Part shown: positions 1 to 5,534 of the stretch, in pieces | How positions within the stretch are numbered: the stretch's first letter is position 1 | Layout of the letters: every line of letters starts with the position of its first letter | Assembly: GCA_002292185.1 (NCBI GenBank) | Contig: DBBL01000169.1 | Location: 1-11,565 of the forward strand | Length of the DNA stretch: 11,565 nt | Origin: Akkermansiaceae bacterium UBA985 | GTDB lineage: Bacteria; Verrucomicrobiota; Verrucomicrobiia; Verrucomicrobiales; Akkermansiaceae | Direction: 5' to 3' | Notes under the pieces: generated by a model | The model's database searches: none | What the model was told of the DNA's origin: nothing | Seen by the model: the letters and a program-made list of their open reading frames with translations, nothing else | Program-made: the position numbers and the translations under genes

Positions 1-1254
1 AAAGCAGCCACCTCAGCGCAGCAAAAAGAGGAACCATTGATAACCACCCCGCCTGAGAGCCAAGAAGCTACCTTAGCCGATCTTGGTGAGCAGCCAGACT
101 GGACCACACTTGATCTCTGGCAAGACACTATTACCCATGACGACTTTTATTATTTATTAACGGAAATCTATACAACAGACAACACCTGGAAACGTTACAT
201 CACCATCCATCCAGATCATGCCATCATTCGAACAGACACAAGTAAGCCAGGTGCAACCTACAGGCTTAATTTTGCAAGTGTGATCAGTGAAGCTTCCCCC
301 GATCGAAACTGGAATAGCGTTGGTGAACTACCCCCGGGAACCAAAGACAAGCCCTTGGCGGGTGTCCATATCGCAATCGACCCCGGTCACATTGGTGGAG
401 ATTATGCGAAATTAGAAGCTCGCTGGTTTCAGATTGGCGATAGCCCGCCTGTCAAAGAAGGAGACATGACTTTGCTCACCGCCAAAATCATCAAGGACGA
501 GCTGATCAATCTTGGCGCCAAAGTATACTTAATTCGTGGCTCTAACCAACCGGTCAATCCTCGACGCGCAGATGACTACCGAGAAGCGGCCCTCGCCAAA
601 GCCGCATCGCTCGGCAAGACAGATGAGGAAACGGTAAGCCAGTATCAGCAAAAATTTTTCTATCGCACCGGCGAGATCCGTGAACGCGCCCGCCGCGTCA
701 ATCTGGCCTTCAATCCTGATCTTGTTCTCTGCTTACATTTCAATGCTGAGGCTTGGGGTGATCCGCTCAGGCCAACGTTGACAGAAAACAACCACTACCA
801 CGTGCTCTTACACGGAGCACTTACCCGCAGAGAAATCGCACATGACGATGAGCGTTTTGAGATGCTTGTAAAAATCCTTCAACGTAGCCATGAAGAAGAA
901 AAAGCACTGGGAATCTATATGGCCCAATCACTCAGCAAGGCAACTAAGCTACCCGCTTATCAATACCTTAATGCAGCTAGCCGTGCCCGTCCCATCAAAG
1001 AAATTCCGGGCCTATGGATACGCAACCTTCTTGCTAATCGCATCTACCAATGTCCGGTTATTTTTCTTGAGCCTTATGTAATGAATAACAAGCAAGTCCA
1101 CGAACGCATTCAACTGGGTGACTACAAAGAAACCAAAATGATTCAGGGAGAAGAGAAAAAATCCATCTACCGCGAGTATGCTGACGCGGTGGTCGTTGCT
1201 CTCAAGCAATATTACCTAGACTACCGCATCATCTATAATCCTGAAGGGAGCTAA
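1..1254 (+). CDS. N-acetylmuramoyl-L-alanine amidase (Amidase_3 family), 5'-partial
   Basis: Zinc hydrolase expected to cleave the amide bond between MurNAc and L-Ala of peptidoglycan in the periplasm. The frame is open from base 1 with no stop upstream of the TTG at 37, so the true start and any signal peptide probably lie outside the window; 417 codons are visible. Counting from the TTG, the Amidase_3 fold starts near residue 108. The expected zinc ligands are all present: His118 in IDPGHIGG, Glu141 in VKEGDMTLL and His234 in LCLHFNAE. The catalytic-type Glu345 lies in VIFLEPYVMNN. About 100 residues precede the catalytic fold (DLWQDTITHDDFYYLL onward) and match no domain I can name. The stretch between the Glu and second His ligands is long (about 90 residues, charged and helical-looking), as in division amidases with a regulatory insertion. 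It converges on the 471-residue gene with a 12-base gap. Family call is firm; the exact role (division or recycling) is open. Confidence 0.93.
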   Translation, partial: KAATSAQQKEEPLITTPPESQEATLADLGEQPDWTTLDLWQDTITHDDFYYLLTEIYTTDNTWKRYITIHPDHAIIRTDTSKPGATYRLNFASVISEASPDRNWNSVGELPPGTKDKPLAGVHIAIDPGHIGGDYAKLEARWFQIGDSPPVKEGDMTLLTAKIIKDELINLGAKVYLIRGSNQPVNPRRADDYREAALAKAASLGKTDEETVSQYQQKFFYRTGEIRERARRVNLAFNPDLVLCLHFNAEAWGDPLRPTLTENNHYHVLLHGALTRREIAHDDERFEMLVKILQRSHEEEKALGIYMAQSLSKATKLPAYQYLNAASRARPIKEIPGLWIRNLLANRIYQCPVIFLEPYVMNNKQVHERIQLGDYKETKMIQGEEKKSIYREYADAVVVALKQYYLDYRIIYNPEGS

Positions 1255-1255
1255 G

Positions 1256-1268
1256 AGCACATTGTGCT
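1256..1268. repeat. Small inverted repeat in the convergent gap
   Basis: AGCAC-ATT-GTGCT is a perfect 5-bp stem with a 3-base loop. It sits between the amidase stop (1252-1254) and the opposing gene's stop (1267-1269), overlapping the latter. It has no T-run on either side, so an intrinsic terminator is not demonstrated. It could be a minimal bidirectional 3'-end hairpin or chance. Confidence 0.25.
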
Positions 1269-2682
1269 ACCGACTTGCCCCGTAAATCTTTTGAACCTGG
1301 TCGAGGTAATGACTGGTAGCGTCATCTGGAGAAGCTCGGAGCTCCTCTTTTTTTAATGCCTCTATGAGGGCTCGGTATTTGGTGAAAGTGCCACTCAAAT
1401 CAGTAGACTGAGTTATATAATACCAGTCCAAGTAGTCACGTGAGCGTGTCGCCGCAGCCTTCATTCTCATACGAACATCGATTAATTTGGCAAGACGGGA
1501 ACTAATATCCTTGTCTTCACCCTTCACAATATCACGTAAAATGATGTCATACTCATTAAAGATGGGTCGGTAGGTAGGAAAGCATCGGTAACTAAGCCGC
1601 TCTAGTTCGGCACGTGCAGCTGCGACAGCTTCGATGCGCTCGGATGGTTCTAATGGAAGCACTTGATCGTAATCATCAATCCCCACACTTAAAGCAGCTC
1701 CATCAAGATTACGATAGCGAAGCTTCAGCAGGCCATCCAACCTAGATTCCGTTTCCAGCATGGAGTGCACCTGCGTAACTCGCGCTGTCGCCAGCTCTAA
1801 CAACTCAAGATTCACCCATTTGCCCAGACTATTACTCGACTTGTTCATCCCCGAGAAATGTCGCCTCAGTAAATTTTCATACTCCCCTTTGAATGTCGCA
1901 AAATCTGCAAGGTACGTGGACATACCAGATTTCCCATCAGGCTGGCGTAAGAGTGAATTGACGATCGCCCCAGAAATCGCACGGAAGGCGACAGGTTCAC
2001 GCCCAATCATCTCTCGCCATTGATTTTCAGGAGCATCAAAAACTTTCTCCAATGGGAGAACAGATAAGAAGTCAATATCGGCCTGGTAGATCTCCCTATT
2101 AGAATCGCCACTGCGAATATCAATAGCTTCCAACATGCCTATGATCAGCCATGGTTTGATGACAACCCTGTCACCCTCCTCAATGACCTGACCGTCTGCC
2201 AAACCCCTCTCATAGAGAAGGAGTTCCATCAGATGATAGCGGAGCAGATACTGGTCTACCCCTTTCGCCATATGAATGTGCAGCAATAATTGATACTGCC
2301 CTTGGAAACTTGAAATCTTACTCAGAATACTGCGCGGTAATTCCTCATCACCCTCAGCACCATAAAGCTTAACAATCAAAGGCAACTTCATTTTTCGCCC
2401 AGGATCTCCGCATAATTGATTAAGCTGATCTCTGAGCTCATTAGCAACAGAAGCAATACTGCCGCGCACTTGTTGCTCTCCCCCGGTCACAGAAATACTA
2501 CCAAATTTGGTAACCTGTATTTTTTTTGCTGCTGCTTTAGCGCCTTCAGGATTTGGTTCTAGGTCATCTGCAGCCAGAAGCTTCACATCGCCAACAACAC
2601 AGATGACAATACTCAACACTACCAGCGGCCATGCTCGGCAGCACCCATGACCTAATGGAAGAATTATACCGTGCTTCTTCAT
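1267..2682 (-). CDS. Exported protein of unknown function, possible inactive gluzincin-like peptidase
   Basis: I do not recognise this as a named family. The 471-residue product begins with a likely signal peptide: basic n-region, hydrophobic core WPLVVLSIVICVVG (18-31) and a plausible cut in KLLAADD near residue 37-38, so it probably acts outside the cytoplasm. Residues 131-260 resemble the layout of peptidase MA-type proteins: a strand (YQLLLHIHM), the helix LLRYHLMELLLYERG where HExxH would be expected, then KPWLIIGMLEAID, matching a 'P-x-W-L-x-E-G-L-A-E' element, then a helical region ending in GMSTYLADF. The zinc motif is absent (H150-L-M-E-L), so activity is unlikely. The C-terminal half (290-470) is helical and charged with no recognisable motif. 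Its ATG overlaps the upstream gene's TAA by one base (TAATG), so the two are probably co-translated. Gene reality is firm from the long intact frame; the function is unknown and the peptidase resemblance is inference. Confidence 0.85.
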   Translation of the reverse strand: MKKHGIILPLGHGCCRAWPLVVLSIVICVVGDVKLLAADDLEPNPEGAKAAAKKIQVTKFGSISVTGGEQQVRGSIASVANELRDQLNQLCGDPGRKMKLPLIVKLYGAEGDEELPRSILSKISSFQGQYQLLLHIHMAKGVDQYLLRYHLMELLLYERGLADGQVIEEGDRVVIKPWLIIGMLEAIDIRSGDSNREIYQADIDFLSVLPLEKVFDAPENQWREMIGREPVAFRAISGAIVNSLLRQPDGKSGMSTYLADFATFKGEYENLLRRHFSGMNKSSNSLGKWVNLELLELATARVTQVHSMLETESRLDGLLKLRYRNLDGAALSVGIDDYDQVLPLEPSERIEAVAAARAELERLSYRCFPTYRPIFNEYDIILRDIVKGEDKDISSRLAKLIDVRMRMKAAATRSRDYLDWYYITQSTDLSGTFTKYRALIEALKKEELRASPDDATSHYLDQVQKIYGASR

Positions 2683-3437
2683 TATAGTCTGTGTTCAACT
2701 CGCCGAGGATCGATGGTGATCTTACCTTCCTCAACACGCACATCAAAAATCTTATGGTTGTAGTATGGCTGTAATTCATCAGCCAATTCATTGACCATAT
2801 TTTGAAATGCTGGCATCAGTAAATGTCCAAAACCTCCCGGCAATCTAAGTTGCCCAATATGACATGAGTGCCTTGAAATACTATAACCTGTCCTCGTGCG
2901 CTCAAAGCCCATAAAAAGAGAAGTGATGTGCACGTTTTCCCCGAGAAGCTTGCGCTCAATAATTAGTTCAATTTCATCCTTCTTGAAATGAACCCATACG
3001 CCGCCCACCTCCGCAAACTCTGCCAACACGCCCTGCTGTTTGATTTCTAGGCGCTTAGCTAGCCATGCATTGATTTCCTCTTCTCGAAATGTGATGGGGT
3101 AGTTGCGCTCAATAGCAAGTGCTAGACGCTGCTTGAGTAATGGTGGCTGGATCGACCTACCCTCGATGATCTTAACCCTGCCTGCGATGCTCTCAATAGG
3201 ATAAGCCTGTATGGATGGAAATATTTTCACCCCCGCCACCTTAGCCTCCATCACCCGGGCATTGAATACACCTGGACTGCCAGCAGGCTGCCACAGGAAA
3301 TAAACGTGAACGCCCATATAAAGCATGATTACTGACAGAAAAAACCAAGACATGATACTCCCGCACCCGCTGTTGCCGCCGGCAGGCTCCTGCGACTGCT
3401 TAGACTGCTGCATGTGCGGATGCCCCTTCTTAACCAT
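2682..3437 (-). CDS. Single-span membrane-anchored protein of unknown function
   Basis: A 251-residue product with a short polar N-terminus, one hydrophobic span (about 29-49, MSWFFLSVIMLYMGVHVYFLW) and a roughly 200-residue domain beyond it. The absence of positive charges just after the span and the basic N-terminus suggest N-in, with the domain in the periplasm. The domain has the pattern ITFREEEINAWLAKRL (115-130), then alternating strands, then PGGFGHLLMPAFQNMVNEL (200-218). This is loosely like the lipid-handling-type folds of YpmS or LmeA/DUF2993, where a 'sE.elN' helix precedes beta-strands; that is a guess. The start is uncertain. ATG 3437 has no Shine-Dalgarno-like sequence, while the ATG at 3413 (Met9) follows AGAAGGGG by 9 bases, giving 243 residues with the span unchanged. 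Its stop overlaps the start of the exported 471-residue gene. It is the first gene of that pair, divergent from the sigma factor. Confidence 0.85.
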   Translation of the reverse strand: MVKKGHPHMQQSKQSQEPAGGNSGCGSIMSWFFLSVIMLYMGVHVYFLWQPAGSPGVFNARVMEAKVAGVKIFPSIQAYPIESIAGRVKIIEGRSIQPPLLKQRLALAIERNYPITFREEEINAWLAKRLEIKQQGVLAEFAEVGGVWVHFKKDEIELIIERKLLGENVHITSLFMGFERTRTGYSISRHSCHIGQLRLPGGFGHLLMPAFQNMVNELADELQPYYNHKIFDVRVEEGKITIDPRRVEHRL

Positions 3438-3479
3438 ACACTTGTGAGTAGCAAATCAACGCATTCATGGAAAGCTTTG

Positions 3480-3509
3480 ATTCTAGTTCACCCAGTCAAC
3501 AAGCTCCAA
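3480..3509 (-). promoter_or_regulatory. Candidate promoter for the anchored/exported protein pair
   Basis: Read on the minus strand, TTGGAG (3509-3504) and TAGAAT (3485-3480) are spaced by 18 bases. The -10 box matches TATAAT at five of six positions and the -35 box matches TTGACA at only three. Transcription would start about 35 bases before the ATG at 3437. This is a sequence match by eye only; promoter consensus in this lineage is not known to me. Confidence 0.25.
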
Positions 3510-3529
3510 TTAAAATCCCCTTGCATCCC

Positions 3530-3553
3530 TTTCATTTGAGGATGAAAATTCAT
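3530..3553. promoter_or_regulatory. Cluster of inverted half-sites in the divergent spacer, possible operator
   Basis: TTTCAT (3530-3535) and ATGAAA (3542-3547) form a perfect 6-bp inverted repeat around TTGAGG. The second half is shared with an adjacent inverted repeat ATGAA-AA-TTCAT (3542-3553). The result is three alternating copies of the same half-site in 24 bases, between the start of the membrane-protein gene and that of the sigma-factor gene. Such an arrangement could bind a dimeric regulator controlling either gene, but AT-rich spacers also produce such patterns by chance. Confidence 0.3.
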
Positions 3554-3601
3554 GCAACTACTTATGATTACGTTGGTTTAATGGTTTAGCTCTGCAACAT
3601 C

Positions 3602-4297
3602 ATGACCCATCCGAACTGTCAGCCATCAAACCTGAGACTGATTCTGGACCAAGATCACTATTCCTCTATGCCAAAAACCCCTGCAGACATTCAGAGCAAT
3701 AATACAAGCAGTGGTGGTATTGAACCTTCTGAAAATGATCTCGATGTTGCGCTCATGCTTAGGGTTGCAGGAGGTGAGGAAGCGGCATTCGAGCAGCTTA
3801 TTGAGCGTCACCAAGGTGCCATCATCGGCACAGTTTCAAAGATGCTGGGTAATGCCTCCGATGCTGAAGACATTGCTCAGCAAGTTTTTATTCGTCTTTG
3901 GAAAAGCGCTCCTCGCTACAAACCGAAGGCCAAATTTACCACCTTCCTCTACACCATCACTCGCAATCTCGTTTTTAACGAAAGCCGCCGTAAAAGTCGT
4001 AAAAAAGAATATTCAATGGAAGAACGGGAGGATGACTTTCATCTTCAGACAGCAGATCATCAAAATGCCTCACCTGATCAGGGAATGCTCCAGCAAGAGC
4101 TACGCCAGGCAGTAGATCAGGCAATTGCAGACCTGCCTGAAAAACAACGCCTCGCAGTTATTCTGAGGCGCTACGAGGGCATGCCCTATGACGAGATAGC
4201 CAAGATACTCGGCCTCTCTGTCTCTGCTATAAAAAGCCAACTTTTTCGTGCCCGTAACACCCTGCGTGAATCACTTCAGCATTACCTCGAATCATAG
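3602..4297 (+). CDS. ECF-type sigma-70 family RNA polymerase sigma factor
   Basis: Directs RNA polymerase to alternative promoters. Of 231 residues, region 2 spans about 46-135: DVALMLRVAGGEEAAFEQLI (2.1), DAEDIAQQVFIRLW (88-100, the typical core-binding and -10 helix), then FTTFLYTITRNLVFNESRRKSR. Region 4 spans about 170-228 with DLPEKQRLAVILRRYEGMPY, then the helix-turn-helix DEIAKILGLSVSAIKSQLFRAR that reads the -35 element. There is no region 3, as expected for the ECF group. About 45 polar residues precede region 2, and an internal ATG at 3668 (Met23, MPKTPADIQ) would remove 22 of them; neither start has a convincing ribosome-binding site, so the start is unsettled. No anti-sigma factor with a cytoplasmic sigma-binding domain is adjacent, so its control is not visible here. 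Downstream on the same strand is the sugar dehydrogenase-like gene (71-base gap); upstream and divergent is the uncharacterised pair. Confidence 0.95.
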   Translation: MTHPNCQPSNLRLILDQDHYSSMPKTPADIQSNNTSSGGIEPSENDLDVALMLRVAGGEEAAFEQLIERHQGAIIGTVSKMLGNASDAEDIAQQVFIRLWKSAPRYKPKAKFTTFLYTITRNLVFNESRRKSRKKEYSMEEREDDFHLQTADHQNASPDQGMLQQELRQAVDQAIADLPEKQRLAVILRRYEGMPYDEIAKILGLSVSAIKSQLFRARNTLRESLQHYLES

Positions 4298-4311
4298 CCA
4301 GCGCCGGCTAT
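4294..4311 (+). repeat. Hairpin overlapping the sigma factor stop codon
   Basis: ATAGCC-AGCGCC-GGCTAT is a perfect 6-bp GC-containing stem with a 6-base loop. It includes the TAG stop (4295-4297) of the sigma factor. No T-run follows (TCAAAATG), so it is a poor intrinsic terminator. It could protect the sigma-factor mRNA 3' end or lower readthrough into the next gene. Low confidence in function; the inverted repeat itself is plain in the sequence. Confidence 0.35.
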
Positions 4312-4368
4312 CAAAATGATACGTTTTCAGACTTTTCATTTATAGCCTCATTGCTAGAAAACCTCTTG

Positions 4369-5520
4369 ATGAAATTTTGTTTTTTAATGCTGCTCGTATT
4401 GCTGCCGATCACAGCAAATGGCAAAGTGTCGACTAGCCTGCTTGCATCAGGATTTGATCAACCCGTCTGGGCATCTTGCCCCAAAGGGGTGACTGACCGC
4501 TTATGGGTTTTAGAAAAAGACGGCAAAATAGTGATCTACAACAAACACACTAACACGAAAACAGACTTTCTCGATATACGTCATCTTATCAAAATCCGCA
4601 TGAATGAGCAGGGGCTACTGGGACTGGCCTTTAGTCAGGATTACCTTCAATCTGGCAAGCTTTACGTTTATTTCACCAACACGAATGGGGATACTGAGGT
4701 TTGCCGTTTTACCGCACATGGATCTGGCATGGGGCAATGTGACCCTTCCACCCGTGAACTCCTGCTTGGCATTAAGCAAAGTGCACGAAACCACAACGGC
4801 GGCTGGCTAGGGTTCGGACCAGATGGCTACCTCTACATTGCTACAGGTGACGGCGGCTCAGGTAATGACCCGAAAAACCATGGCCAAGATCTGGGCACCC
4901 ACCTTGCTAAGATCCTTCGCATTGATGTCTCCTCAGCCAGTGGCTACACCGTCCCAAAGGACAATCCATTCATCGATCAAGCAGGAGCTAAACCAGAAAT
5001 CTACGCCTATGGACTGCGCAATCCTTGGCGTTGTTCGTGGGACCGCAAAACCAAAGATTTCTACATCGCAGATGTCGGTCAGAATCACTGGGAGGAAGTC
5101 AATTTCCTAGCATCAGGCGAGGGCAAAGGAGCCAACTTTGGCTGGCGGCTCAGAGAGGGAATGCTCCCCACCCCAAAAACAAATGTTGGCGGAACCGCTC
5201 CCGCAGGTTCTGTAGACCCTATCTATGCCTACAGACATGGCAATAAGTCCAATGAGGGCATCTCTGTGACCGGAGGCTATGTTTACCGAGGACCCATAGA
5301 GAGCCTCCAGGGAAAGTATTTTTTTGCCGATTTTGGTAATGCTCGAATCTGGTCCATCGAGGTTGAACGTGGCAAAGCTCGCAACTTCGAGGACTGGACC
5401 AAAACCCTGCAATCACAGCAAGGACCCATCAATAGGATTGTCTCATTTGGTGAAGACCACGACGGTAACTTACTGATCATCTCTCTCACCGGAAGCATCT
5501 ACCAGCTCATCGAGCGCTAG
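4369..5520 (+). CDS. Exported PQQ-dependent sugar dehydrogenase-like beta-propeller protein (GSDH/HHIP-like)
   Basis: Member of the soluble glucose/aldose dehydrogenase fold (GSDH, Pfam PF07995), whose characterised bacterial members oxidise aldoses with PQQ outside the cytoplasm. The ATG at 4369 gives 383 residues and a clean signal peptide MKFCFLMLLVLLPITANG; a TTG at 4351 would only add six residues before it. Family blocks in order: GFDQPVWAS, EQGLLGLAFSQDY, NHNGGWLGFGPDGYLYIATGDGG (around residues 141-163, containing the family active-site-type His and the acidic GDGG turn), YGLRNPWRCSWD, IADVGQNHWEEVN, GANFGWR, and GGYVYRGP followed by GKYFFADF. The length is close to the usual single-propeller size and no c-type haem CxxCH motif is present, so electron transfer would need another partner. 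The substrate cannot be read from sequence, and some family members are not proven dehydrogenases. It lies 71 bases behind the sigma factor, so co-transcription is possible, and it converges on the RND gene. Confidence 0.93.
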   Translation: MKFCFLMLLVLLPITANGKVSTSLLASGFDQPVWASCPKGVTDRLWVLEKDGKIVIYNKHTNTKTDFLDIRHLIKIRMNEQGLLGLAFSQDYLQSGKLYVYFTNTNGDTEVCRFTAHGSGMGQCDPSTRELLLGIKQSARNHNGGWLGFGPDGYLYIATGDGGSGNDPKNHGQDLGTHLAKILRIDVSSASGYTVPKDNPFIDQAGAKPEIYAYGLRNPWRCSWDRKTKDFYIADVGQNHWEEVNFLASGEGKGANFGWRLREGMLPTPKTNVGGTAPAGSVDPIYAYRHGNKSNEGISVTGGYVYRGPIESLQGKYFFADFGNARIWSIEVERGKARNFEDWTKTLQSQQGPINRIVSFGEDHDGNLLIISLTGSIYQLIER

Positions 5521-5521
5521 G

Positions 5522-5531
5522 CTATCGATAG
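5522..5531. repeat. Perfect 10-bp palindrome in the convergent gap
   Basis: CTATCGATAG lies in the 14-base gap between the sugar dehydrogenase-like stop (5518-5520) and the opposing RND permease stop (5535-5537). No T-run accompanies it and a loop-less palindrome is a poor RNA hairpin, so it is noted only as a sequence feature. Confidence 0.2.
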
Positions 5532-5534
5532 ACC

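Noticed and set aside
2682..3437. Anchored protein as the anti-sigma factor for the divergent ECF sigma factor
   Set aside because: The part before the membrane span is only about 20-28 polar residues, too short for a sigma-binding domain, and no zinc-binding HxxxCxxC motif is present.
3711..4115. A 134-codon plus-strand frame inside the sigma-factor gene
   Set aside because: It is in another frame of a clear ECF sigma factor and has no domain signature.
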